From assembly GCA_031422295.1 (NCBI GenBank), contig JANOQM010000066.1, positions 1 through 64,000 of the forward strand: 64,000 nucleotides of DNA, in the 5' to 3' direction. This document shows positions 50,950 through 59,528 of the stretch, piece by piece. Position 1 is the first letter of the stretch. Each line of letters starts with the position of its first letter. The stretch is from JANOMH01 sp031422295. GTDB taxonomy: Bacteria > Pseudomonadota > Alphaproteobacteria > Rhodobacterales > Rhodobacteraceae. A model generated the notes under the pieces. The model searched no databases, was not told where the DNA came from, and was given only the letters and a program-made list of their open reading frames with translations. The translations under genes were made by a program, and so were the position numbers.

Positions 50950-53283
50950 TCACTCGCCGTAGGGGATCCAGATGTTCTTGACCTCGGTCGCGGCGTCCAG
51001 AAACGCCCGCCCCTCGGCCCCGGCCCAGTCCCGCGACATGCCGTTGTTGACCCAAGTGCGTTTGAGGTTGCCAGCCGCCTTGCCCTCGATCCCTTTGGAC
51101 AGATCGGTCGACGAAAAACTCCACACCGCGTCGATATCCATATGCGCGGCCAGTGTTGGGGCCAGTTCGGCATGCGACCCGGTCAGGATATTAACCACGC
51201 CACCGGGTACATCGGACGTGTCCAGCACCTGATAGAAATCGGTGGCGACCAAGGGAAAGGGTTCTGACGCGACCAGCACAACACGGTTGCCCATCGCAAT
51301 CGCGGGGGCCATGACCGAGATCAGGCCCAGCAGCGGGGCCTCATCCGGACAAAGGGCGGCGATGGTCCCCACAGGTTCGCGCATCGCCAAAGCCACGCCC
51401 CGGATCGGGACGGAATGCACTTGGCCGTCAAACTTATCGGCCCATGCGGCATAGGTGAACAGGCGGCGGATGCTCGCCTCGACCTCGGCCTCGCCACGCT
51501 GTCCGGTCAGATCGCGCAGGCGGGCGGCGAATTCCGGGGCGCGCGCCGACAGGTTTTCGGCGATGTAATACAGGATTTGCGCCCGGTTATGCGCGGTGGT
51601 TTTGCCCCAGCCTTTGGCCGCATTCGCCGCCTCGACGGCGTTACGAATGTCCTTGCGGTTGGCAAGTGATGCGTGGCCCAGCAATGCGCCTTTGGGGCCG
51701 TGGATTGCCGTCGAATAGCCGCCATCAGGCCGGGCTTGTTTGCCGCCGATGTACAGTTTTGCGGTGCGGTCGATGCCAGACACCGGGCCACCGTTGCCTG
51801 CAAAAGCTGCGATTTGTTTCATGGGCTTAAGGGCGGTTTTAGACTTTGTATAACTGGACAACCCTTCCCACCCGCCTTCACGTCCGAACCCGCTTTCGCG
51901 CATTCCACCGAACCCGGCAGCCGCGTCGAACAGGTTGGTTGCATTGACCCAGACCACGCCCGCGACCAGTTTTGGGGCGATGTCCAAAGCCAGATTGATA
52001 TTCTCGGTCCAAACCGTAGCGGCAAGGCCATAGCGGCTGTTGTTGGCCAGTTCCACGGCCTCAACGGGCGTGCGGAATGTCGTTGCGACCAATACCGGGC
52101 CAAAGATTTCTTCCTGCATCAGGGTCGAAGCGGATGACAGTCCGGTGATCAGGGTCGGGGGATAAAACGACCCCACAGCAGGCATCGCACAGGCGGCGCG
52201 GTAATGCGTGCCCTCGGGGTTTTCAGCGACCAGCCGCGTGATCGCGTCCAGTTGCACCGGGTCCACGATCGCGCCCACGTCGATGCATTTGTCCAGCGGA
52301 TCACCAATGCGCAAGCCGTCCATCCGGGTGCGCAACTTGGCGTAAAACCGCTCGGCCACCGATTCCTGCACCAACAGGCGCGACCCGGCACAGCAAACCT
52401 GCCCCTGATTGAACCAGATTGCATCGACCAGCCCTTCAACCGCCGAGTCCAGATCGGCGTCTTCAAACACGATGTAGGGCGACTTGCCGCCCAGTTCCAA
52501 GGTCAGCGCCAGCCCGCGCCCCGCCGTCGCCTCGCGGATTTTGCGGCCCACGGCGGTGGAGCCGGTAAAGGCGATCTTGTCCACCTGCGCCGCCACGATC
52601 ATTTCGCCCACCGCGCCATCGCCAGTAACGATATTGACCACGCCGGGCGGCACGCCAGCCTGACCGCAAATGTCGGCAAACAGCAGCGCGGTCAGCGAGG
52701 TATATTCGGCTGGTTTCAGGATAACCGTATTGCCCATCGCCAAAGCGGGTGCGATTTTCCAGGCCAGCATCAGCAGTGGGAAATTCCATGGAACGATTTG
52801 CCCACAGACACCAAGCGGTGCGCGGTCCGGCAATTCGCTGTCCATCAGTTGGGCCATGCCTGCGTGATAATAGAAATGCCGCTGGGCGAGGGGGATGTCG
52901 ATGTCGCGGCTTTCGCGGATCGGTTTGCCGTTATCCAACGTCTCCAGCACCGCGAACAACCGGGATTGTTTTTGCAGGATGCGGGCGATGGCATACAGCA
53001 CCTTTGCCCGGCCATGCCCGCCCAACGCCGCCCATTTCGGCTGGGCTTTACGGGCGGCTTTGACGGCGGCAACAACATCGGCCCCCGTGGCCTGACTGAC
53101 CTCGGCCAACACCGCGCCCGTCGCCGGGTTACGGGTCTCAAAGGTCACGCCCGGCTTGGTAAACGCCCCGTTGATGAAATGCCCAAAGCGGCCCTTGAAC
53201 CCGGCAATCCACGCCATCGCCTCGGCGGATGATTCAGGGGCCGGGCCATAGTCCATCGTGTCGAAAATCTCTTTGATCGTCAT
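50950..53283 (-). CDS. ALDH16-type two-domain aldehyde dehydrogenase
   Basis: 777 residues. The first about 490 form a full ALDH domain with CGQIVPWNFPLLMLAWKIAPAL, LELGGKSPYIVFEDADLD and the nucleophile Cys in FNQGQVCCAGSRLLVQ (about 295). The rest is a second, shortened ALDH domain that keeps the cofactor-fold region (PVGTIAALCPDEAPLLGLIS) but lacks a catalytic Cys motif. This is the layout of bacterial ALDH16. It starts 3 bases after the deoC stop, so it probably oxidises the acetaldehyde released by deoxyribose-phosphate aldolase. The substrate is inferred from context. Confidence 0.9.
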   Translation of the reverse strand: MTIKEIFDTMDYGPAPESSAEAMAWIAGFKGRFGHFINGAFTKPGVTFETRNPATGAVLAEVSQATGADVVAAVKAARKAQPKWAALGGHGRAKVLYAIARILQKQSRLFAVLETLDNGKPIRESRDIDIPLAQRHFYYHAGMAQLMDSELPDRAPLGVCGQIVPWNFPLLMLAWKIAPALAMGNTVILKPAEYTSLTALLFADICGQAGVPPGVVNIVTGDGAVGEMIVAAQVDKIAFTGSTAVGRKIREATAGRGLALTLELGGKSPYIVFEDADLDSAVEGLVDAIWFNQGQVCCAGSRLLVQESVAERFYAKLRTRMDGLRIGDPLDKCIDVGAIVDPVQLDAITRLVAENPEGTHYRAACAMPAVGSFYPPTLITGLSSASTLMQEEIFGPVLVATTFRTPVEAVELANNSRYGLAATVWTENINLALDIAPKLVAGVVWVNATNLFDAAAGFGGMRESGFGREGGWEGLSSYTKSKTALKPMKQIAAFAGNGGPVSGIDRTAKLYIGGKQARPDGGYSTAIHGPKGALLGHASLANRKDIRNAVEAANAAKGWGKTTAHNRAQILYYIAENLSARAPEFAARLRDLTGQRGEAEVEASIRRLFTYAAWADKFDGQVHSVPIRGVALAMREPVGTIAALCPDEAPLLGLISVMAPAIAMGNRVVLVASEPFPLVATDFYQVLDTSDVPGGVVNILTGSHAELAPTLAAHMDIDAVWSFSSTDLSKGIEGKAAGNLKRTWVNNGMSRDWAGAEGRAFLDAATEVKNIWIPYGE

Positions 53284-53286
53284 GGT

Positions 53287-54285
53287 CTATCCCATCGGGT
53301 GCCGCCAGCTGGCCGAATAGGCGCCGCTGACATGGTGTTCCAATTGCCGCTCGATATCACCCAGCAGCGATGAGGCGCCAAACCGGAACAGGTCGGGTTG
53401 CAACCAGCGGTCGCCGAGTTCGTCCTTGATCATCGACAGATAAACCAGCGCGTCCTTGGCCTTGGCGATCCCGCCTGCGGGTTTATAGCCGACCTTGATT
53501 CCAGTGCGGTCATAAAACTCACGGATCGCGCGGATCATCACCAGCGTTACGGGCAGGGTGGCGTTGACGGGTTCCTTGCCGGTCGAGGTTTTGATGAAAT
53601 CAGCCCCGGCCATCATGCAGATCACCGATGCGCGGGCGACATTGCGCAGGGTGCCAAGTTCGCCCGTGGCCAGAATCGCCTTGACATGCGCATCACCGCA
53701 AGCAGCCCGCATTTCGCGCATTTCGTCGTACAAAGCCTGCCAATTGCCCTGCAAAACATGGCGGCGGGAAATCACAATGTCGATTTCGCGGGCCCCGGCG
53801 GCGACGCTTTCGCCAATTTCGGCAAGGCGCAGATGGAACGGCGACAGGCCCGCCGGAAAGCCGGTGGACACGGCGGCGACGGGGATATTGGTGCCACGCA
53901 AGGCGGCGACGGCGGCGGGGACCATTTCGTGATACACACACACTGCGCCGGTGGTCAGGCCGGTCATGCCCAGCCGGGCCAGTAGTTCCGGCGATACCGG
54001 CTGGCGGGCCTTGGCGCACAGGCGCAGCACCCGGCCTTCGGTATCGTCACCCGACAGGGTGGTCAGGTCAATCAGGCTGATCGCTTTGCACAGCCATGCC
54101 GCCTGATAGTCCTTTTTCACCGACCGGCGGCCCGGCAATGTGGCAGCGCGGCGTTCGATGGCAGAGGTATTGGCCTGCACCGAGGCCACCCAGCGCGGGT
54201 CCAACGGCATGACCTGATTGCGCGGCTCATGCAGTTGCGGCAGTTGCGTCTGGGCCAGCGCGGGGTCAGTCACATGGGTTTGCAA
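53287..54285 (-). CDS. deoC: Deoxyribose-phosphate aldolase
   Basis: Splits 2-deoxyribose 5-phosphate into glyceraldehyde 3-phosphate and acetaldehyde. The 332 residues are longer than the E. coli enzyme because of an N-terminal extension of about 75 residues found in this subtype. GAREIDIVISRR, ADFIKTSTGKEPVNAT (Schiff-base Lys about 233) and VGYKPAGGI (second Lys) are all present. The operon with ALDH16 and the upstream AraC gene suggests deoxynucleoside use. Confidence 0.93.
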   Translation of the reverse strand: MQTHVTDPALAQTQLPQLHEPRNQVMPLDPRWVASVQANTSAIERRAATLPGRRSVKKDYQAAWLCKAISLIDLTTLSGDDTEGRVLRLCAKARQPVSPELLARLGMTGLTTGAVCVYHEMVPAAVAALRGTNIPVAAVSTGFPAGLSPFHLRLAEIGESVAAGAREIDIVISRRHVLQGNWQALYDEMREMRAACGDAHVKAILATGELGTLRNVARASVICMMAGADFIKTSTGKEPVNATLPVTLVMIRAIREFYDRTGIKVGYKPAGGIAKAKDALVYLSMIKDELGDRWLQPDLFRFGASSLLGDIERQLEHHVSGAYSASWRHPMG

Positions 54286-54324
54286 AGCGCCCTCCTTGGG
54301 TCAGGGCAACCGTGGCATGCCCCT

Positions 54325-54356
54325 CGTGTAATGACAAGTTTTGACTAAACGGTCAA
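54325..54356 (-). promoter_or_regulatory. Likely deo operon promoter with overlapping inverted repeat
   Basis: On the minus strand TTGACC starts a dyad TTGAC-CGTTTA-GTCAA (54341-54356) that overlaps a -35-like element. CATTAC lies 17 bases on as a weak -10. A/T content is high against the surroundings. The dyad could be the operator for the AraC-type or another regulator. Confidence 0.4.
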
Positions 54357-54360
54357 TTAT

Positions 54361-55206
54361 TTAATCCGGTTGCACCACAGCCTTTTGGAATCTCCGCCGG
54401 TATTTTGCCGGAGTCTGGCCATGGTGGGCGCGAAACAATTTATGAAAATGCGATAGGTTGGGAATGCCGCATTCGGCGGCAATCTCGATCAAGCTGTCGC
54501 CAGACCCGGCCAATCTGCGGGCGGCAAAATCCATGCGTTGGGTGTTAATGTAATCCGACGGGCTTTGGCCCAGAAACCGCCGGGCTGTGCGGCTGACATG
54601 CGGATGGGCGCGGCCCGCAACCCGGACAAATCCGGCGGCCCCATCGACGAATACACGTGGGTCGCGGGCGGCAATGCAGGCGGCGGTCAGCCATGCAGGT
54701 GCGTCGGCAGGCAGGGCAGCGCTGGCATCAATCAGGTCAGTGATAAGCGGCAACAAGAATGCCTCGGCAGCAAGGGCATCGCCGCGCGCCCGTTCCAACA
54801 GCAGGGCAGACTGGTTCAGCGCAGCCATTTGCCGGCTGTCGCGGGGCAGGGTTTCAGGTGCGGGCGCGGCAGACCAAAACAGCGCACCGTCAAGCACCAC
54901 ATGCCGCTGGGCCAGGGCCGCAATCAAATCCGGGTGCAGGGTCACTGAAACGATCAGCGTTTCATCGGACCGGCCTTGCAAGCCATGCCGGTCCGACGGG
55001 CGGATAAAGATCAGCGTGCCTTCGGCAAAATCCGTGTGCCCGCTGGGCAAATGGTGCCGCAGGGTGCCGTTTTGCACCCAGATCAGCTCGTAAAAGTCAT
55101 GGTCATGCAGCCGCGCCGGGCGGTTCGTTTCCAGCCGGGCGCGGGCCAGATGAACCTGTGCTGTTGGGCCGAGAATCTGGCTGGCCAGTAGGGTTTGATA
55201 CGTCAT
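54361..55206 (-). CDS. AraC family transcriptional regulator
   Basis: 281 residues. The N-terminal cupin-like sensor (about 1-150) has RARLETNRPARLHDHDFYEL and EGTLIFIRPSDRHGL, as in RhaS-type sugar sensors. The C-terminal pair of helix-turn-helices (about 185-275) has HVSRTARRFLGQSPSDYIN and IAAECGIPNLSHFHKLFRAHHGQTPAKYR. It lies directly upstream of deoC in the same direction and probably regulates it. ATG 55206 follows AAGGC. The in-frame extension to 55353 is not protein-like. Confidence 0.92.
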   Translation of the reverse strand: MTYQTLLASQILGPTAQVHLARARLETNRPARLHDHDFYELIWVQNGTLRHHLPSGHTDFAEGTLIFIRPSDRHGLQGRSDETLIVSVTLHPDLIAALAQRHVVLDGALFWSAAPAPETLPRDSRQMAALNQSALLLERARGDALAAEAFLLPLITDLIDASAALPADAPAWLTAACIAARDPRVFVDGAAGFVRVAGRAHPHVSRTARRFLGQSPSDYINTQRMDFAARRLAGSGDSLIEIAAECGIPNLSHFHKLFRAHHGQTPAKYRRRFQKAVVQPD

Positions 55207-55369
55207 TTTGCCTTGTAACACGTGCCGCCGGGCTGTGCAGGCCCGAACTGTCAGCATGGGCGTAAACCTGCGACTTGGCAGTGATGCCGGGGTATCTGGC
55301 GCGATGAACAGCATCTGCACAAAATCTGCGCAATGCCCCAAGCCTGCCTGCACGTTCCGCGTCTAAACC

Positions 55370-55387
55370 TTGTGATACACATCACAA
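55370..55387 (+). promoter_or_regulatory. CRP-type palindrome next to the DUF4173 start
   Basis: TTGTGAT-ACAC-ATCACAA has perfect 7-bp arms and contains TGTGA-N6-TCACA, the CRP core consensus. It ends 8 bases before the ATG and overlaps the AAAGGA ribosome site, so a bound CRP/FNR-type protein would block rather than activate. Confidence 0.55.
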
Positions 55388-55394
55388 AGGACCA

Positions 55395-56837
55395 ATGATG
55401 CAGCCTTTCCTGACCACAACCAGCCGGGCACAGAGCCGGCTTGCCCCTGTCCTGCTCGTTGCATTGCTGCTGGTGTCCGATCTGCTGATCTGGCAGGTCT
55501 CGACCCCCCGGCTGGCTTGGGCTGTGTTTGCGCTGACCTTGACCGCTGCGGCGCAAATGCTTGTCGGGCATTCGCCGGGGCGCCGCGCGGTATTGATGGG
55601 ATGGGGCGGAATGGCGCTGGGGGTGCTGCCGGTGATGGAGGAGTTGCAAACCCTGTCAGTGCTGTTCCTGTTTGCGGCAATGATCCATGCAGCAGGATGG
55701 TTTGTTGCCGGGTCAACAGCGCCACAGTCTGCCGCCATCCGGGCCGGATTAAGGCTGTTTGGGCAGGCGTTTATCCGCATTGCGCTGGACCTATTCGGTT
55801 TTGGCCGGGCGACGGCACAGGTGCGGCCATCGGGGGTGGGACTGTTGCGGGACTGGGCCCTGCCGCTGGGTCTGGGCGGGCTGTTCGTGCTGCTGTTTCT
55901 CAGCGCTAATCCCTTGCTCGACCGGTGGTTGCAGGCGCTGGAAAACTGGTCGCCGCGGCTGGATTTTGACCCGGTCCATGTTGGCTTTTGGCTGGTTATG
56001 GCCTGTCTGATCTGGTCGTTCCTGCGGCTGGATGCGATGCGCCCTAAACTGCTGGCCCCGGCCAAACCGTTGATCGCCGTCAGCCTGCCCAAAGCGCTGA
56101 TCAATCCGGGGTCAGTCTTGCGGGCGCTGGTCACATTCAACGTGATCTTTGCGCTGCAAACCGGGCTGGACCTGACCTATCTGTGGGGCGGGGCGGACCT
56201 GCCAGACGGAATGAGCTATGCCACCTATGCCCACCGCGGGGCCTATCCACTGGTACTGACGGCCCTGCTGGCGGGTGGATTTTCGTTGATCGCCCAGCCA
56301 TTTGTGGCCGGGCAGCCGCTGATGCGGGGCTTGCTGTTCTTGTGGACCGCGCAGAACATCCTGCTGGTGCTGTCGTCGATTCTGCGGCTGGATTTGTATA
56401 TCGACGCCTACGGCCTGACCCGGCTGCGCTTTGCCGCACTGATCTGGATGGGGTTGGTCGTGGCCGGGCTGGTCCTGATGGTCTGGCAGGTTATGCGCGC
56501 CAAGCCTGTCGGCTGGCTGTTCCGGCAATCTGCAGTTTTGGGGCTGGGCAGTGTTTATGTCTGCTGTTTCGTCAATGTCGCGGGCCTGATTGCCAGTCAT
56601 AATCTGGCGCGGCCCGATTACAGCTTTGACAACTACTATCTTTGCACCCTCGGTCCCGGTGCGGTCCCGGCCATTACGCGGGCCGAACTGGCGACCGGAC
56701 AGGACCTGTGCGACACCGATTATGGCCTGTTTGTCAAATCCCCCCAGGACCTGCGCGAATGGGGCTACCGAAACTACCGTCTGCGCAATAGCCTTGCGGC
56801 ACTTGCCGCCTTAACCGAAGTCAGGACCGTTCCATGA
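55395..56837 (+). CDS. DUF4173 membrane protein
   Basis: 480 residues with about twelve hydrophobic helices (LAPVLLVALLLVSDLLIW, WAVFALTLTAAAQMLVG, PLGLGGLFVLLFLSANPLL and others) and a short soluble C-terminal domain (about 400-480, NYYLCTLGPGAVPAI, with FVKSPQDLREWGYRNYRLR). The DUF4173 hallmark LTYLWGGADLPDGMSYATYAHRG is split over residues about 260-280. It shares an operon with the response regulator (ATGA overlap) and may be sensed or controlled by it. Its function is unknown. Confidence 0.85.
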   Translation: MMQPFLTTTSRAQSRLAPVLLVALLLVSDLLIWQVSTPRLAWAVFALTLTAAAQMLVGHSPGRRAVLMGWGGMALGVLPVMEELQTLSVLFLFAAMIHAAGWFVAGSTAPQSAAIRAGLRLFGQAFIRIALDLFGFGRATAQVRPSGVGLLRDWALPLGLGGLFVLLFLSANPLLDRWLQALENWSPRLDFDPVHVGFWLVMACLIWSFLRLDAMRPKLLAPAKPLIAVSLPKALINPGSVLRALVTFNVIFALQTGLDLTYLWGGADLPDGMSYATYAHRGAYPLVLTALLAGGFSLIAQPFVAGQPLMRGLLFLWTAQNILLVLSSILRLDLYIDAYGLTRLRFAALIWMGLVVAGLVLMVWQVMRAKPVGWLFRQSAVLGLGSVYVCCFVNVAGLIASHNLARPDYSFDNYYLCTLGPGAVPAITRAELATGQDLCDTDYGLFVKSPQDLREWGYRNYRLRNSLAALAALTEVRTVP

Positions 56838-57544
56838 GCGCCACCATTCTGGTCGTCGATGATGACCCGCAAATCCGCGATGTGCTGCGCATCGCGCTGG
56901 GGCAGGCCGGCTTCAAAGTGACCGAGGCGGGCGACGGGCAGTCGGCCCTTGCCAGCTTTGCCAAAGACCGCGCTGATCTGATTGTGCTGGACATCGGACT
57001 GCCTGAAATGGACGGCCTGGATGTATGCCGGACCATCCGCCGCACCAATACGGTCCCGATCTTGTTTCTGACCGCCCGGGATGACGAAATTGACCGGGTC
57101 GTCGGGCTGGAACTGGGGGCCGATGACTATGTGACCAAACCGTTTAGCCCGCGCGAACTGGTGGCCCGGGTTAGGGTGATCCTGAAGCGGTTGCACCCAC
57201 AGTCGTTGGCCGAACAACGCCCCAACCTGCGCCGCCGGGGTGTTCTGGATGTCGACGAAGACCGCCATATTGCCCGTATCGCGGGCCAACCCGTGGCCCT
57301 GACCGCGCGAGAAATGGAACTGCTGTCCCGCCTGATGGCCCGGCCCGAACATGTGATGGCCCGGCCCCAGTTGGTGGATGCGATCTATGGCACCAATATC
57401 AATGTCAGCGACCGGACCATGGACAGTCATCTGCGCAATCTGCGGGCCAAACTGACCGCCGCCGGTTGCCCGGATGCGATTGAAACCGTACATGGGGTTG
57501 GCATCCGGATGGGCCCCTGTCAGGGCGCATTGCAACGAACGTGA
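56834..57544 (+). CDS. OmpR-family response regulator
   Basis: 236 residues. The receiver domain (about 1-120) has the acidic pocket VVDDD (9-11), the phosphoacceptor Asp53 (LDIGLPEMDG), Thr80 and Lys102 (YVTKPFSP). The winged-helix DNA-binding domain (about 135-230) has LTAREMELLSRLMARPEHVM and SDRTMDSHLRNLRAKL. It overlaps DUF4173 upstream and the kinase downstream by 4 bases each. Confidence 0.95.
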   Translation: MSATILVVDDDPQIRDVLRIALGQAGFKVTEAGDGQSALASFAKDRADLIVLDIGLPEMDGLDVCRTIRRTNTVPILFLTARDDEIDRVVGLELGADDYVTKPFSPRELVARVRVILKRLHPQSLAEQRPNLRRRGVLDVDEDRHIARIAGQPVALTAREMELLSRLMARPEHVMARPQLVDAIYGTNINVSDRTMDSHLRNLRAKLTAAGCPDAIETVHGVGIRMGPCQGALQRT

Positions 57545-58521
57545 GTGGGGCCATGCCCGGACGGATCAAGCAAAAGTGGCGCCCCCCGCTGGCGCTGGTT
57601 CTGGGATGCACCCTGGCCATGGTCCTGTGCCTGCCCTTGGCCGGGATCATTGCAGTGCGCTATAGTGTGCCGCTGATTGGTTATCAGCGGGCAGTGGTTG
57701 CGGTGGCGGCGGGTGTGGTGCTGGTGGCAGCAGGGGTTGGCTGGACCCTCTGGCGGGTGCTGCTGCGCCCGATCAAAACGCTGGCCTTGCGCACCGAACA
57801 GGTCAAGGCCGGGATCGCTGGCGCGCTGAACCCGCTGGAACATTACGGCACGCAGGAAATGCAGGCGCTGGGGCAGGCGATGCTGGATATGGGCCGGGTG
57901 TTACAGGGGCGCGAGGCTGTGCTGCGGTCATATGCCGACCATGCCACGCACGAGTTGAAATCGCCGTTGACGGTGATGCGCGGGGCCGCCGAACTGCTGG
58001 CGGGCGAGGGGTTGGCGGCAGAAGATCGGGAAAAGCTGGTCGGCCGGATCGATCAGGCCGCTGAACGGATGACCGCCTTGCTGGATGCACAGCGGATGCT
58101 GGCCCGCGCACAAGAGCCGCTGATCGCCGGAACGACCCGGCTGGGTCAACTGATCCCTGCGTTGCAACTGGACCATTCCGGCCTGCAGCTGGACTTTGGG
58201 ACAGATACCGAGGTGCCGATGGGCGTCGATGGACTGCGACTGGTGCTGGGGCACCTGTTGGGCAATGCCGCATCGCATGGCGCGCGCCATGTGCGGATCG
58301 GGGCGGTAACGCATGGGTTCGACGTGGCCGATGACGGCCCCGGCGTGTCCGACGGTAACCGCGCCCGGATTTTCGACCCGTTCTTTACCACCCGGCGCGA
58401 CCATGGTGGCACCGGCATGGGCCTGCCCATCGTGCGCCGGATGTTGCAGGCGCATGGGGCGGAAATTGTGCTGGCACCGGACGGGCCGGACGGGGGGGCG
58501 CGGTTTGTGGTTACTTTCTAG
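57541..58521 (+). CDS. Membrane sensor histidine kinase
   Basis: 326 residues from a GTG start (GTGA overlap). Two helices (about 14-40 and 52-70) flank a very short periplasmic loop (RYSVPLIGY), so sensing is probably within the membrane or through a partner such as DUF4173. A HAMP-like segment follows. The H-box is DHATHELKSPLTVMRG (His137), the N-box HLLGNAASHGA, and GTGMGLPIVRRMLQAHG the G-box. It is the partner of the response regulator. Confidence 0.93.
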   Translation: MSGAMPGRIKQKWRPPLALVLGCTLAMVLCLPLAGIIAVRYSVPLIGYQRAVVAVAAGVVLVAAGVGWTLWRVLLRPIKTLALRTEQVKAGIAGALNPLEHYGTQEMQALGQAMLDMGRVLQGREAVLRSYADHATHELKSPLTVMRGAAELLAGEGLAAEDREKLVGRIDQAAERMTALLDAQRMLARAQEPLIAGTTRLGQLIPALQLDHSGLQLDFGTDTEVPMGVDGLRLVLGHLLGNAASHGARHVRIGAVTHGFDVADDGPGVSDGNRARIFDPFFTTRRDHGGTGMGLPIVRRMLQAHGAEIVLAPDGPDGGARFVVTF

Positions 58522-58559
58522 GGTCGGTCGGTCTGCCCAAATACAGCGGGAGGGCACAT

Positions 58560-59528
58560 ATGTATAAGGACCTTGCGGGTCATAGCGGTGACGCTTTGAC
58601 GCTTCAAACTTGGCATCTTCCAGAGTCTGTTCAGTTTCAGGTCGCTGATTGGTTCGCAGGGCGGATAAAGGCTGGCAAAACCGATGGATCGCGGTCGGTC
58701 ATCTTGCCCGGTCCGGCAAAAGACGTCTTGGGGATCAAGATCAAAGGGGCGGGCTATAAAGGCGGCGAAGTCAGGCTGGGCACCCCGCACCGGGCCGGTC
58801 CCCGGGCCCCGGTTTTTGATTACGAAGGCCGGATGATGGAGGACGTGGCTGCAGGCCACGACAATGCACCCAGCGGCGGCGCGTCGTTTCAACAGGCCGC
58901 AACCGAATACCACATGTCCCAGCTGCTGACCCGGCTTGGCTATGCCTGCGTGCCTTGTCTGGGCTATGGCCGGATCACCCAAGCAGGGCTGACCTCGTGG
59001 TTTTCGGTGTTCAGTTGGACGGACGACTGGCAAGCTGACCTGATATTTCCGCAAGTTTCGGTAGAGGCGTGGATCATCCAAAACCATGCGATTGGGGCGT
59101 TGTTGATCGAGCTGGCGATTGTGCATGATCTGATCGGCTATGCATCTTATGTGGGCCTTCCCGACGGCGGAATGCTGATCAAGGATCTACACCCGTTCCG
59201 GATGGCGGATACGATCAACATGTCGCAAATCTCATGGGTCATGCAGGTCTATTTTGGCCTGCACATCCGCACAAATGTGTTGAAATCCAATGCGTTGAGA
59301 TACCGGGACCGCGGTTTGCCGCCCGATATCCATCTGGCGCTGTGCAAATCGTTTTGCCCCGAAGTGACCCAGGCCGATCATGACGTGGTGCGCCTGAATA
59401 TCGTGGCCCCCTACATGATCAGCCCGCCAGCGGAGTTTGCGCCACAGCGGTTGCTGGACACCTTGCATGAAAACGCCATCACCCGCGCGCTGCTGACCCT
59501 GTGCCCTGACAGGTTCAGCCGTTATTGA
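58560..59528 (+). CDS. Unrecognised protein with SelO-like motifs
   Basis: 322 residues, soluble, no signal. I cannot place it in a known family. Three blocks resemble the SelO (YdiU) protein-AMPylase pseudokinase: GIKIKGAGYKGG (Lys60/62) like the LKGSG block; FQQAATEYHMSQLLTRLG (Glu116) like SIREFLxSEAMxxLG; and IKDLHPFRMAD (Asp209, Asp217) like IDYGPFGFLD. The SelO HGVMNTDN block is not preserved: the aligned place reads HDLIGYASY. An insertion of about 30 residues separates blocks 1 and 2. Homology is a hypothesis. It stands alone after the kinase gene and overlaps udh at the 3' ends. Confidence 0.65.
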   Translation: MYKDLAGHSGDALTLQTWHLPESVQFQVADWFAGRIKAGKTDGSRSVILPGPAKDVLGIKIKGAGYKGGEVRLGTPHRAGPRAPVFDYEGRMMEDVAAGHDNAPSGGASFQQAATEYHMSQLLTRLGYACVPCLGYGRITQAGLTSWFSVFSWTDDWQADLIFPQVSVEAWIIQNHAIGALLIELAIVHDLIGYASYVGLPDGGMLIKDLHPFRMADTINMSQISWVMQVYFGLHIRTNVLKSNALRYRDRGLPPDIHLALCKSFCPEVTQADHDVVRLNIVAPYMISPPAEFAPQRLLDTLHENAITRALLTLCPDRFSRY

